A stretch of DNA of 64,000 nucleotides from NCBI GenBank assembly GCA_016705325.1, contig JADIYJ010000007.1, positions 62,001 to 126,000 of the forward strand, read 5' to 3'. Below are positions 46,335-55,753 of the stretch, one piece after another. A model generated the notes under the pieces. It ran no database searches. It was not told the DNA's origin and worked only from the letters and a program-made list of their open reading frames with translations. Position 1 is the stretch's first letter. Each line of letters starts with the position of its first letter. Origin of the DNA: Pseudomonadota bacterium. GTDB taxonomy: Bacteria; Pseudomonadota; Gammaproteobacteria; Steroidobacterales; Steroidobacteraceae. A program made the position numbers and the translations under genes.

Positions 46335-49112
46335 ATGACCACCAGTGCGCCGCGATGGATTTATGCTTTTGCCGAGGGTGACGGCCGTAACAAGATGCTG
46401 CTCGGCGGCAAGGGCGCCAACCTGTGCGAGATGACGCGCATCGGGCTGAACGTACCCCCCGGATTCGTCATCACGACCGAGGCCTGTCTCGCCTGCCTCG
46501 GCGACGCCCAGCGTAACCTGCCGGCAGGCCTGCTTGACGCTGCGCGCACCGAGATGGCGTCGCTCGAGCGCCAGACCGGCAAGCGCTTCGGCGGCGGCGA
46601 CGATCCGCTGCTGGTTTCCGTGCGCTCCGGCTCCGCCATGTCCATGCCGGGCATGATGGACACCATCCTCAACCTCGGTCTCAACCAGACGACACTCGCT
46701 GCGCTCATCCGCCACACGGGCAACGAGCGCTTCGGTTACGACGCGTGGCGCCGCTTCATCCAGCTGTTCGGCAAGGTTGCGCTCGGTGTGCCCGATGCGC
46801 TGTTCGACGAGCAGTTCGAAGCGGTGAAGTCCCGTGTCGGCGTCAAGCAGGACGTGATGCTCGGCGCGGACGAGTTGCGTGAGATCGGCGAACGCTTCCT
46901 GCAGGTGGTGCAGCGGCACACCGGGCAGCCGTTCCCGGCCGATCCGTATGAGCAGCTCGAGATCGCCATCAAGGCCGTCTTCAACTCGTGGACGGGCAAG
47001 CGGGCCATCGACTACCGGCGGGAGTTCAAGATCACGCCGGCGATGGCAAACGGCACGGCCGTCAACGTCGTCGCGATGGTCTACGGCAACATGGGTAACG
47101 ACAGCGCGACCGGAGTCGGCTTCACGCGCAACCCGGCCACCGGTGAGAACCAGCTGTATGGCGAGTACCTGACAAATGCGCAGGGCGAGGACGTGGTCGC
47201 GGGCATCCGCACGCCCAAGCCCATCGGCGACCTCGCCACGGAAATGCCGGGTCTTTACGTGCAGTTGGTCGAGCTGCGCAACCGGCTGGAGCGGCACTAC
47301 CGCGAAGTGCAGGACTTCGAGTTCACCATCGAGCGCGGCACCTTGTATTGCCTGCAGACGCGCAACGGCAAGATGAACGCGGCCGCACGGGTGCGCACCG
47401 CCGTCGAAATGCACGAGGAAGGGCTCTTGAGCCGTGAAGAAGCCATCACGCGCGTCGACCCGGCGCACCTGGAGCAGATGCTGTTCCCGCGGCTCGATCC
47501 ACAGCACAAGAGCCAGCCGCTGGCGACCGGGTTGCCCGCGTCGCCCGGAGCGGCCAGCGGCCATGCGGTGTTCGACGCCGACCGCGCCGAGGCGCTCGGC
47601 AGGCAGGGCACCAAGGTCGTCCTGGTGCGCGAGGAAACCAAGCCGGAGGACATCCACGGGTTCTTCGCCTCGCAGGGCATCCTCACCAGCCGCGGCGGCA
47701 AGACCTCGCACGCGGCCGTCGTCGCGCGCGGCATGGGCAAGCCCTGCGTGGCCGGAGCCGAAGGCATCCACGTCGACGTGGCGATGCGCGTCGCGTTCGT
47801 CGGCGACCAGGTGATCAAGGAAGGCGACGTCGTCACCATCGACGGCAGCACGGGCCGCGTGTTCCGCGGCGAGGTGCCGACGGTCGAGGCCGACTTCTCG
47901 GCGGCGCTGGTGAAGCTGCTCGGCTGGGCGGACCAGCACGCGCGACTCGGCGTGCGCGCCAATGCCGACACGCCGCAGGACGCGGCGCGCGCGCTGCGTT
48001 ACGGAGCCAAGGGCATCGGCCTGTGCCGCACCGAGCGCATGTTCAACGCGGCCGATCGCCTGCCCATCGTCGTCGACATGATCGTGGCCGAGACTCCCGA
48101 GGACAGGCGCGCCGCGCTTGATCGCCTGCTGCCGATCCAGCGGGCGGATTTCGTCGGCATCTTCCGCGGCATGGCGCCGCACCCGGTGACGATCCGGCTG
48201 CTCGATCCACCGATCCACGAGTTCCTGCCGACGGAGCGGCAACTCGAGGACGACATCGCCCGACTGCACGATCTGCGCGGTGCCGCCCGCGGCATGGAGG
48301 TCCTGACAGAGGCCGCGCGCTTCGCCCCCGATACGCTGATCCCCGCCACGCTGCGCGATTTTGGCGAGACGCGGCTGATCGACTCGATCATCGCGCGCAA
48401 GGAAGCGATCCTGCGCAAGGCGCGAGCGCTGCGCGAGGTGAACCCGATGCTGGGCCACCGCGGCGTGCGGCTCGGCATCACCTATCCGGAGATCTACACG
48501 ATGCAGATCCGCGCCGTGCTCGAGGCGGCGGCCGACTGCGTGCGTTCCGGTGTCGAGGTCCGGCCGGAGATCATGGTGCCGCAGGTCTGCACCGCCCAGG
48601 AACTGACCCTCGTGCGCGACTACATGTCGGCCGTGCAGAAGCAGGTCGAACTGACCTACGGCGTGCAGGTCCCGTGCCGGTTCGGCACCATGGTGGAGGT
48701 CGTGCGCGCCTGCATGCGCGCCGAGAACCTCGCAGAAGTGGCTGAATTCTTCTCCTTCGGCACCAACGACCTCACCCAGGCGACGTTCTCGTTCTCGCGC
48801 GAGGATGCCGAGAACAAGTTCCTGCCGATGTACAACGAGCGGGGAATCCTGCAGGACAACCCGTTCGAGGTGCTCGACGTGAAGGGCGTGGGGCGATTGA
48901 TGGCGCTCGCCGTGGAATGGGGCCGTCGCAGCCGGCCTGGACTCAAGGTCGGCATCTGCGGGGAGCACGGCGGTCACCCGGCTTCGATCGTCTTCTGCGA
49001 TTCGATCGGGCTCGACTACGTCTCGTGCTCGGCGCCGCGGGTGCCGATTGCCAGGCTCGCCGCCGCGCAGGCTGCGATCGGCAGCGCCGGAGTCACCGAC
49101 GAGGCGGCTTGA
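46335..49112 (+). CDS. ppdK: Pyruvate, phosphate dikinase
   Basis: 925 residues, longer than the usual 875-890. ATP-grasp part begins LLGGKGANLCEMTRIGLNVP, the swivelling phosphohistidine domain has GGKTSHAAVVARGMGKPC (His about 459), and the PEP/pyruvate barrel ends GICGEHGGHPAS (Cys about 875). It converts pyruvate + ATP + Pi to PEP + AMP + PPi (reversible), giving gluconeogenic PEP or PPi-based glycolysis. GAGGACCGACG precedes the ATG. Confidence 0.97.
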   Translation: MTTSAPRWIYAFAEGDGRNKMLLGGKGANLCEMTRIGLNVPPGFVITTEACLACLGDAQRNLPAGLLDAARTEMASLERQTGKRFGGGDDPLLVSVRSGSAMSMPGMMDTILNLGLNQTTLAALIRHTGNERFGYDAWRRFIQLFGKVALGVPDALFDEQFEAVKSRVGVKQDVMLGADELREIGERFLQVVQRHTGQPFPADPYEQLEIAIKAVFNSWTGKRAIDYRREFKITPAMANGTAVNVVAMVYGNMGNDSATGVGFTRNPATGENQLYGEYLTNAQGEDVVAGIRTPKPIGDLATEMPGLYVQLVELRNRLERHYREVQDFEFTIERGTLYCLQTRNGKMNAAARVRTAVEMHEEGLLSREEAITRVDPAHLEQMLFPRLDPQHKSQPLATGLPASPGAASGHAVFDADRAEALGRQGTKVVLVREETKPEDIHGFFASQGILTSRGGKTSHAAVVARGMGKPCVAGAEGIHVDVAMRVAFVGDQVIKEGDVVTIDGSTGRVFRGEVPTVEADFSAALVKLLGWADQHARLGVRANADTPQDAARALRYGAKGIGLCRTERMFNAADRLPIVVDMIVAETPEDRRAALDRLLPIQRADFVGIFRGMAPHPVTIRLLDPPIHEFLPTERQLEDDIARLHDLRGAARGMEVLTEAARFAPDTLIPATLRDFGETRLIDSIIARKEAILRKARALREVNPMLGHRGVRLGITYPEIYTMQIRAVLEAAADCVRSGVEVRPEIMVPQVCTAQELTLVRDYMSAVQKQVELTYGVQVPCRFGTMVEVVRACMRAENLAEVAEFFSFGTNDLTQATFSFSREDAENKFLPMYNERGILQDNPFEVLDVKGVGRLMALAVEWGRRSRPGLKVGICGEHGGHPASIVFCDSIGLDYVSCSAPRVPIARLAAAQAAIGSAGVTDEAA

Positions 49113-49126
49113 AGGTCTCTGATCAC

Positions 49127-49149
49127 GGCCGCCGCCGGCCGCGGCGGCC
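49127..49149 (+). terminator. Hairpin after ppdK
   Basis: GGCCGCCG (49127-49134), 7-nt loop, CGGCGGCC (49142-49149), followed by TCATTTT. It is a probable terminator 14 bp past the ppdK stop. Confidence 0.55.
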
Positions 49150-49213
49150 GGCGCCGTCATTTTCTGGCTCCGTGCCGGGCAGTCACCTATATTGCCGGGG
49201 AACGGAGGATCCC

Positions 49214-50788
49214 ATGGCCGACCGCAAACTTCTCAACCTGCTCGACCTGAGCTTCGTGCTCATGGAAACGCGCCAGACGCCGATGCATGTCGCGGGTCTG
49301 CAGACTTTCGTGCTGCCGGCTGGCGCGCCGCGCGATTACCCGCGCAAGGTCTACGAATACCTGCGCAGTTTCCCGGTCACGGCCGCCCCGTTCAATTACC
49401 GGCTGCGCGGTGTGGGGTCGGGTCGTCTGCGCCCCACGTTCGAGGTCGCTTACAAGATCGACCTGGAGTATCACCTGCGGCATTCGGCGCTGCCCTATCC
49501 CGGCGGCGAGCGCGAGCTGGGCATCCTCGTTTCCCGCCTGCATTCGAACCCGATGGACCTCGACCGCCCGCTGTGGGAGATCCACCTGATCGAAGGCCTG
49601 CAGGGCGGACGCTTCGCCCTTTACTGCAAGCTCCATCATTCGCTGGCGGACGGCGTGTCGGGCGTCGGTTTGCTCAACTTCTCGACCGATCCCGACGCCA
49701 GCGAGACGCCGCCGATCTGGGCCGCGGACCGGCCGCGCAGCGCGCGCACGCCGAAGATTCCGGGACGGTTCGGCGCATTCAGCCTGCTGCAGGCGGCCTT
49801 CACGAGCCAGGCCAGGGAATTGCCGAACCTGATGCAGGGCCTCGCGGGGACGGTCAAGGCGGTGTTCGGCGTGAAGCCGCATCCCGACTTCACCTCGCTG
49901 GCGGAGGCGCCCCGCACGATCCTCAACGTCAACGTCACCCCGCAACGCCGTGTCGCCACGCAGGCGACGAGCCTCGAACGCCTTAAAGCCATTGGCGAGG
50001 CGGCGGGCGGCAGCATCAACGACGTGGTCCTTGCAGCCAGCAGCGGAGCGATGCGGCGCTTCCTGCTCGAGCTCGGCGAGTTGCCGCGCAAGTCACTGGT
50101 GACGTCCATTCCAGTGGCGTTGCCGCGCGACTCGAGCCAGGCCGGCGGCAATGCGATCAGCTTCGCCAACGTGCGCCTTGGCACCGACATCGAGGACGTG
50201 CGCGAACGGTTCGACGTGATCCGTCGCAGCAGCACCGCCGGACGCGAATTCCTCAAGCAGATGAGCACGAAGACGCTCATGGACTACACGGTGCTGATCA
50301 GTTCGCCGCAGATCCTCACGCGTCTGCCCGGCATCGGTTCGCGCGTGCCGCCGACCTACAACGTCATCATCTCGAACGTGCCGGGTCCGCGCGGCAAGCT
50401 GTACATCCTGGGTTCGGAAATGGAGGCGTATTACCCGATCTCGGCGCTCTTCCATGGCCAGGCGCTCAACATCACGGTATTGAGCTACGCCGGCGGCCTG
50501 TATTTCGGCTTCACCGGGTGCGCCGACAAGGTGCCCCACCTGCAACGTCTCGCCGTGTACACGGGAGAGGCGATCGACGAACTGGAGCGGGTGTTCGGGA
50601 AGAAGGAGGATGGGAAGGCGGGGAAGGGGAGGAAGGGGAGGAAGGTGGGGAAGGCGGGGAAGGCGGGGAAGGGAGGCAGGGATGGCGGGGAAGGTGGGGA
50701 AGGTGGGGAAGGCGGGGAAGGTGGGGAAGGGGGGAAGGGGGGGAAGGTGGGGAAGGCTAGGAAGGACAGGAAGGTGAAGAAGACCTGA
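49214..50788 (+). CDS. Wax-ester synthase / diacylglycerol acyltransferase (WS/DGAT) with repeat-derived tail
   Basis: 524 residues. The conserved acyltransferase motif HHSLADG is at 141-147, with PLWEIHLIEGL before it and the ND..LA region (INDVVLAASSGAMR), and a C-terminal NVPGPRG segment. These make wax esters or triacylglycerol storage lipids from acyl-CoA. ATG 49214 has GGAGGAT seven bases upstream. After about residue 458 the protein becomes a Gly/Lys/Glu repeat (GKAGKGRKGRKVGKAGKAG, then EGGEGG units), encoded by 9-bp polypurine repeats. That tail is not part of the family and is probably disordered. Confidence 0.9.
   Translation: MADRKLLNLLDLSFVLMETRQTPMHVAGLQTFVLPAGAPRDYPRKVYEYLRSFPVTAAPFNYRLRGVGSGRLRPTFEVAYKIDLEYHLRHSALPYPGGERELGILVSRLHSNPMDLDRPLWEIHLIEGLQGGRFALYCKLHHSLADGVSGVGLLNFSTDPDASETPPIWAADRPRSARTPKIPGRFGAFSLLQAAFTSQARELPNLMQGLAGTVKAVFGVKPHPDFTSLAEAPRTILNVNVTPQRRVATQATSLERLKAIGEAAGGSINDVVLAASSGAMRRFLLELGELPRKSLVTSIPVALPRDSSQAGGNAISFANVRLGTDIEDVRERFDVIRRSSTAGREFLKQMSTKTLMDYTVLISSPQILTRLPGIGSRVPPTYNVIISNVPGPRGKLYILGSEMEAYYPISALFHGQALNITVLSYAGGLYFGFTGCADKVPHLQRLAVYTGEAIDELERVFGKKEDGKAGKGRKGRKVGKAGKAGKGGRDGGEGGEGGEGGEGGEGGKGGKVGKARKDRKVKKT
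50593..50784 (+). repeat. 9-bp polypurine repeat array inside the WS/DGAT 3' end
   Basis: About twenty degenerate copies of GGGGAAGGN/GGNGGGGAA-type 9-mers, ending with AGGAAGGACAGGAAGG. Period nine keeps the reading frame. The same AGGAAGGACAGGAAGG motif occurs in the array at 1347-1660. Confidence 0.85.
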
Positions 50789-50800
50789 GTCGGCTGTTCG

Positions 50801-51538
50801 CTACCAGCGCTCCGACCAGGGGCGCAGGTCCAGTTCGAAAGTCCATGCGTCGCGCGGTTGCTGCTGCAGGAACCAGTACGTGTCGGCGATGTGCTCCGGC
50901 GCGAGAATGCCGTCCTCGCTCTTGCTGGCGTGGCGCTCGGGAAAGTTGTCGCGGATGAACGCGGTGTCGATCGCGCCGTCGATGATCACGTGCGCGACAT
51001 GCAGGTTCGACGGCCCGAGTTCCCTTGCCAGGCTCTGGGCCAGGGCGCGCAACCCGTGCTTGGCGCCAGCGAATGCCGCGAAACCGGCCGCGCCGCGCAG
51101 GCTCGCCGTGGCGCCCGTGAAGATCATCGTGCCACGCCGGCGCGCGACCATGCGCCGGGCCACGGCCTGTCCGGTCAGGAAGCCGGAGTAGCAGGCCATT
51201 TCCCAGATCTTGAAATACTTGCGCGCAGATTCGTCGAGCACGCTGCACGGGACGTTGGCGCCGATGTTGAAGACGAACACGTCGATGTCGCCGATGCGGC
51301 GCTCGATCTCCTCGACCAGTGCCGTGACTTCGTCTTCTTTGCGCGCGTCCGAACCGAAGCCGTGTGCCTCGCCGCCTGCGGCACGGATGGATTCGACCAG
51401 TGGTTGCAGCTTGTCGGCCGAACGGCGCGTCACGCAGGCGGTAAAGCCTTCGCGGGCGAACCGGCGGGCAATCGCGCCTCCGGTTGCGTCGCCTGCACCG
51501 ACCACCAGCGCGACGGGATTACGCTGCGACGTGTTCAT
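50801..51538 (-). CDS. Short-chain dehydrogenase-like protein (catalytic Tyr replaced)
   Basis: 245 residues of SDR fold: VALVVGAGDATGGAIARRFA is the nucleotide-binding start and IDVFVFNIGANVP replaces NNAG. In the active site the expected YxxxK is FAGAK, so the Tyr is Phe. Some SDR subfamilies share this Phe. Substrate unknown. It follows hemG by six bases on the same strand, likely one transcript. Confidence 0.82.
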   Translation of the reverse strand: MNTSQRNPVALVVGAGDATGGAIARRFAREGFTACVTRRSADKLQPLVESIRAAGGEAHGFGSDARKEDEVTALVEEIERRIGDIDVFVFNIGANVPCSVLDESARKYFKIWEMACYSGFLTGQAVARRMVARRRGTMIFTGATASLRGAAGFAAFAGAKHGLRALAQSLARELGPSNLHVAHVIIDGAIDTAFIRDNFPERHASKSEDGILAPEHIADTYWFLQQQPRDAWTFELDLRPWSERW

Positions 51539-51544
51539 CGTGTG

Positions 51545-52081
51545 TCAGCGCAGCGTCAGCAGGTGCGTGCCGTACGCGCGTACGTCGTCCCAATTGGTGT
51601 AGTCGATGACCGCGGTGGTGTCCGTCGGGCCGTGCGTCATCTGCATGATGAGCCGGATCATGAACCGATCCAGCCAGGGCCACGCGGGGTAGTCGACTTT
51701 CCCGGCGATCACTTTCAGGTCGCGCGGCCGCCAGGGCGAGAGCTGCAGGAACTTCTGCATGTAGCGGTTACCATCGACGGTCGACTTCTCCGGTACGCGC
51801 GCCACGACCGAGACATTGAAGAAGCTGTTGGGCCTGGTCTCGAGCTGCCCACGGTGCCGGGTCACGAACTCGATGACGCTTCGGTCGTACTTGCCGTAGA
51901 GCACAGGAGCACCGAGGGCGACGACGTCGTAGCGGTCCCAGTCCACGCCTTCGTGCTCTGCTTCGACCAGGGACATCATTTCGGCGCGGCCGCCGCTGGC
52001 GCCGATGTGCTCGCACAGCTGGCGCGCAATGCGGGCCGTGTGTCCACCGCGGCTCATGTACAGGATCAGGACGGAAGTCAT
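51545..52081 (-). CDS. hemG: HemG-type menaquinone-dependent protoporphyrinogen oxidase
   Basis: 178 residues with a flavodoxin fold. LILYMSRGGHTARIARQLCE binds FMN, and the region between has YDVVALGAPVLYGKYDRSV. The HemG-specific C-terminus is strongly conserved: VARVPEKSTVD, FLQLSPWRPRDLKVIAG and YPAWPWLDRFMIRLIMQMT. It oxidises protoporphyrinogen IX to protoporphyrin IX using quinone at the inner membrane, the penultimate step of haem synthesis. Confidence 0.93.
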   Translation of the reverse strand: MTSVLILYMSRGGHTARIARQLCEHIGASGGRAEMMSLVEAEHEGVDWDRYDVVALGAPVLYGKYDRSVIEFVTRHRGQLETRPNSFFNVSVVARVPEKSTVDGNRYMQKFLQLSPWRPRDLKVIAGKVDYPAWPWLDRFMIRLIMQMTHGPTDTTAVIDYTNWDDVRAYGTHLLTLR

Positions 52082-52184
52082 GGCAACCGTGGAAGAGTCA
52101 CTGGGACGGCCATCTTAGTACAGTGCCGGCGGCCCGAAGAATGCGAGAATCGCGGTAAATGGATTCCCGACAGGACACGAAGGC

Positions 52185-52826
52185 ATGACCTCCAGTACGT
52201 ATTCGGTACGGGAAGAATGGCTGAACTGCGCGGTGCACGTCGTCGGCATCGTCGCGAGCCTGGTTGCGCTGCCGGTGCTGGCGACGGCGGCGCACCGTAC
52301 GGGCGATCCGTGGCTGCTGGCGGGCGGCCTGACATTCGGCCTGAGCGCGCTGCTCATGTTTTCAACCTCGTCGCTCTACCATGCGGCGAAGAACCCGGCA
52401 ACGCGGCTGCGGCTGCGGCGGGTCGATCACGCGGCGATCTACCTGCTGATCGCCGGCACCTACACGCCGTTTACGCTCGGCGCATTGCGCGGCAGCTGGG
52501 GATGGTCACTGGCGGCCATCATCTGGACGCTCGCTGTGCTCGGCATCGTCTTCAAGACGACGTCACTGGGCTTTCGCTTCCACCGCACGTCGGTCGCGCT
52601 GTATGTGGCGATGGGCTGGCTCGCGGTCGTGGCCGTGAAGCCCTTGATGCAGCAGCTGTCGACGTTCGAGCTCGGCTGGCTCGTGGCCGGCGGTCTGTGC
52701 TACACCCTCGGGGTCGCGTTCTACGTCTGGAAGAGCCGTCCCTACACGCACGCCATCTGGCACGTCTTCGTGCTGGCGGGCGTCGCCTGTCACTTCGTGA
52801 CGGTGCTGAGCATCACGTCGGGCTGA
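52185..52826 (+). CDS. Hemolysin III / TrhA-like (PAQR family) membrane protein
   Basis: 213 residues with seven hydrophobic helices. Conserved PAQR/HlyIII motifs: STSSLYHAAKN, RRVDHAAIYLLIAGTYTPFT, and THAIWHVFVLAGVACHF with three His and an Asp that bind zinc. E. coli TrhA/YqfA affects membrane energetics and fatty-acid balance; true haemolysis is doubtful. Divergent from hemG. Confidence 0.9.
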   Translation: MTSSTYSVREEWLNCAVHVVGIVASLVALPVLATAAHRTGDPWLLAGGLTFGLSALLMFSTSSLYHAAKNPATRLRLRRVDHAAIYLLIAGTYTPFTLGALRGSWGWSLAAIIWTLAVLGIVFKTTSLGFRFHRTSVALYVAMGWLAVVAVKPLMQQLSTFELGWLVAGGLCYTLGVAFYVWKSRPYTHAIWHVFVLAGVACHFVTVLSITSG

Positions 52827-52854
52827 ACGCCTGCCGGCCGCATCTCGCGCCGGG

Positions 52855-53319
52855 TCATTCCTTGTCGATACTGATGCGCGTGCCTTTCAGCGTCGACTCG
52901 ACCAGCTTCACCTCGTAGTCCGGTCCCTTGCGCTTCTTGACCAGCACGTCCTCGCCGTCGTCCGTCTCGACGTGGTAGATCTTCGGGTCGAGCGCCTTCT
53001 TGAACGTGTTCTTGATGTCGGTGGCCACGCCATTTTCGCCGCGGCCCTTTTCGACGTTGACGACGATGTCCGTCGCGGTGCCCTTGTCCGGCGTGACGCG
53101 GAACAGCAGCGTGCCCGTGTTGTTCGCGCCCTCGTGCACTTCGATGCGCCATTTGTTCGAGAGCTTGAGCGGGGCTGCCGGGGCAGCTGGAGCTGGCGTG
53201 GCTGTCGTGGCTTCCGTGGCAGCCGGGGTCGTGACCGCGGGTTCCTGCGCGAACGCAGCGATCGGGGGCGACGCGAGGCTGGCGGCCAGGACGAGCCTGC
53301 CGAGAGTGCGGAAATTCAT
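52855..53319 (-). CDS. Periplasmic protein, function unknown
   Basis: 154 residues. A signal (MNFRTLGRLVLAASLASPPI), an Ala/Pro/Thr linker, and about 100 residues of conserved-looking beta sequence (NKWRIEVHEGANNTGTLLFR, VTPDKGTATDIVVNV, VETDDGEDVLVKKRK). No family recognised. Converges on the TrhA-like gene. Confidence 0.65.
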   Translation of the reverse strand: MNFRTLGRLVLAASLASPPIAAFAQEPAVTTPAATEATTATPAPAAPAAPLKLSNKWRIEVHEGANNTGTLLFRVTPDKGTATDIVVNVEKGRGENGVATDIKNTFKKALDPKIYHVETDDGEDVLVKKRKGPDYEVKLVESTLKGTRISIDKE

Positions 53320-53570
53320 GGTTCCAGGAACTCCTGTTTGTTCTGATCTGAACGCAGACCAGGTAGCAGATACGGGAGGGGCGCAGCGCTGTCAACTGGG
53401 CAACCTGCCTGCCGTCCTTGACCGCCGGGAGATCGTTACAGGCCCGGACTCCCAACCTGCCTGTGGGCGCCGCAGCGGTCATTCCGGTTGCCGCGGGACG
53501 CGAAACGCAACACAGTGCGCGGCGCCATGCACGCACTGCCGCTATCCCCGACCAGTTGTCGGCCGCACCC

Positions 53571-53853
53571 GAAGAACGGGAGGTCGCGATCGTCGGTGCT
53601 GGCTTTGGTGGCCTGTGCATGGCCATCCGGCTGCTGGCACAAGGCGAGCGGCGCCTTGCCATCCTCGAGAAGGGCACCGAGGTGGACGGCACGTGCCGAA
53701 CCGGCCGCGGCTCGGCTGCCCGGTATCGAGCGCTTCGCCGGCAAGGTGTTTCATTCGGCACGGCGGGATCACGGCCATGACCTCGCCGGCAAACGCATCG
53801 CGTCGATCGGCACGGGCGGCAGCGCGACCCAGTATTGTCCGCGCATCGCGCCT
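53571..53853 (+). pseudogene. Flavin-containing monooxygenase (CzcO/BVMO type) remnant
   Basis: The first piece, REVAIVGAGFGGLCMAIRLL with LEKGTEVDGTCR (53571-53697), is the FAD GxGxxG N-terminus. About 120 residues are then missing. In another frame RLPGIERFAGKVFHSARRDH and LAGKRIASIGTGGSATQ (53713-53853) form the NADP-binding segment. Homology then ends. It is inactive. The 250 bp before it (53320-53570) hold nothing recognisable. Confidence 0.8.
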
Positions 53854-53910
53854 GCATCGAGCGCGCCTGTACTGGACCAACGAGTCGCGGGCCTGGCCTG
53901 CGACAGCAGT

Positions 53911-54795
53911 CGCGGGCGCGGGCTCGCCGGGCTGGACGGGTCGGTCACCGTCGTGTCGACGATTTATCGCGGCGAGAAGACGGTCGCTCAGGACGGTAAC
54001 GCGCAAGGCGTTCGTAACGCCATCGACGACGGGTATTGCCTGGACGGAAACCGCCTCAGGCTCGTCGGCGGCATCTACGGCGCGGCCGGTTCGGAATACC
54101 GAACCGAGATTCAGACGTACAGTCGCCTGGTCGCAGTCGGTACTGCGGGTAACGGTCCGCAGTCGTTCAAGGTCGACGGTCGCGATGGGCTTCGCTACTA
54201 CTGCGGCTGCACATCGGACTCACGAATTGAGTCGGTGGGGCAATCGACACGGTCACGGATGCCAATGGATTGACCGCATCGTGGAACTACGACGACTTCG
54301 GCCGCCGAACCAGGGAGACAGGTCCGGACGGCACCTCAACGTGGTGGACGTACTCAGCCTGCAGCGGCAGCTGCGACAGCCGAATCAAACTTCAACTTCT
54401 TCGTGAAGAGAAGGATGCGGCCTCGCAGGTTATTCGTGCCGACACGGACTGCATCGATCGGTGGGATCGACTCATCTGGCAGAAGACGCAGTTGCTCACC
54501 GGCAATGACACCGCCCGGTCGATCAGGCGTCAATTTGATGCGCGCGGAGCGCTGGTACGCGACTATGCGCCGTCTCTGGCCACGGGGACAGACAACGGAT
54601 ATCGACAGATCGCCTGTGACGCGATCGGTCGACCGGGCGTTGAGGCGCTGTCTCGGGCAGGCGGCGTGCTCGATCGCGCCACAAACTACGCGTACGCCGG
54701 GCTTGCGATTACGCAGACCGATCCGCTCAACCATGCCACAACCCGAACCATGAGCGCCTGGGGTCCGCTGGCGCGCGTAACGGACGCCGATCAAA
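53911..54795 (+). pseudogene. RHS-repeat protein remnant
   Basis: Two frames contain RHS-type sequence. 53911-54237 gives DDGYCLDGNRLRLVGGIYGA, GNGPQSFKVDGRDGLRYYCG and TSDSRIES, the start of RHS core proteins. 54246-54795 gives DANGLTASWNYDDFGRRTRE and TDPLNHATTRTMSAWGPLAR, YD repeats. The usual hundreds of intervening and C-terminal residues are missing, so only a scar remains of a large secreted or toxin-delivery protein. Confidence 0.78.
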
Positions 54796-54844
54796 TCACT
54801 CAGCCGCAAATTGCTCGCGGCAACCGACGACTCAAATCCGCACC

Positions 54845-55400
54845 CATCGCCAGAAAAGCGCGGGTCCTGTGGATCGGCGCATTCGACGATACCAGCGAGG
54901 AATTGCCGCGGCAGGCAGAAGATGGCTGCGGCGGCGAGCGCCGTCGTCATGAAGAAATCGGCAGGGAGTGCGTGCGCGAGTGTGCCGAGTTGCGTCGTGG
55001 CAGTGGCGGGAGCTGCGTCGAGGTGCAGCATGGCGAAGACGCCGACGGATGCAAACGCGATCAGTGAGAGCGGCGAGGGTCGGGCTCTTGCCGAAGCGGG
55101 ACGAAATCAGGTCAGCGATCGACGTGATGTTGTGGGCCCTGACGATCGCCACCAGCCGCTGCAGGAACGGCAGGCCGAACAGCAGCACCAGCGCCGGACC
55201 CAGGTAGATCGGAACGCCGGTCCAGCCGTCGCGCACGGCGGTGCCCACGGCACCGAAGAACGTCCACGTCGTGCAATAGACGCCGAGGGCCAGGCTGTAG
55301 ATCCACGGCCGCAGGCGCGCGTGACCCGGGTACACCGAACGACGCTCGTCGTAAAACGCGACGCCGAACAGCACCAGCAGCTAGCCGATGGCGAGCGCCG
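54845..55400 (-). pseudogene. Na+/solute symporter (CbrA-like sensor kinase) N-terminal remnant
   Basis: Minus-strand frames give LLVLFGVAFYDERRSVYPG, IYSLALGVYCTTWTFFGAVG, IYLGPALVLLFGLPFLQRLV and HNITSIADLISSRFGKSP, the N-terminus of SSS-family transporters found in CbrA-like sensor kinases. After a frame shift near 55060, FFMTTALAAAAIFCLPRQF follows. A TAG (55381-55383) interrupts ALAIG-LLVLFG, probably TGG to TAG. Everything after about helix 7 and the kinase part is gone. Confidence 0.78.
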
Positions 55401-55404
55401 AACC

Positions 55405-55691
55405 TGTCCGGCATTGGCCGGATTTGCCTTGCAGCGGCAGCGAAATGACCCAGGCGAGTGCGGCCTGCAGGCCGAACACGAGGCACAGGCTTGTTTCAAG
55501 CGAATCCGGGATCGTTGCGCGCGCGGCCCGAGTGGCGGCGTGCTCGCTGCGCCGCTGAGGGCTGCGATCGCGGACATCAGCGATCACAGCGTGTCCACGA
55601 TCGTGACGTTGCGGAGCTGGACGCTCACCAGCCAGGTCAGGAACCCCGCGCCGAGCAGGAAGGGCAGGGCTTGCAGCCAGGTCTGGAGCAT
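55405..55691 (-). pseudogene. DUF1295 (steroid 5-alpha-reductase-like) membrane protein remnant
   Basis: ATG 55691 starts MLQTWLQALPFLLGAGFLTW, then VSVQLRNVTIVDTL, the DUF1295 N-terminus. The next codon is TGA where the family has Trp (TGG). Further pieces follow in other frames, including LVFGLQAALAWVISLPLQ, the C-terminal-middle motif. The region is strongly shortened. Confidence 0.65.
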
Positions 55692-55753
55692 TCGGATGGC
55701 CTCGATGGCGATGCGGGTTGGCGGCGGCCGAGTACGTACGGTTGCAGGTGCGG

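Noticed and set aside
46257..49160. A 967-codon minus-strand open frame over ppdK
   Set aside because: Antisense shadow with Arg/His-rich composition; ppdK is fully conserved.
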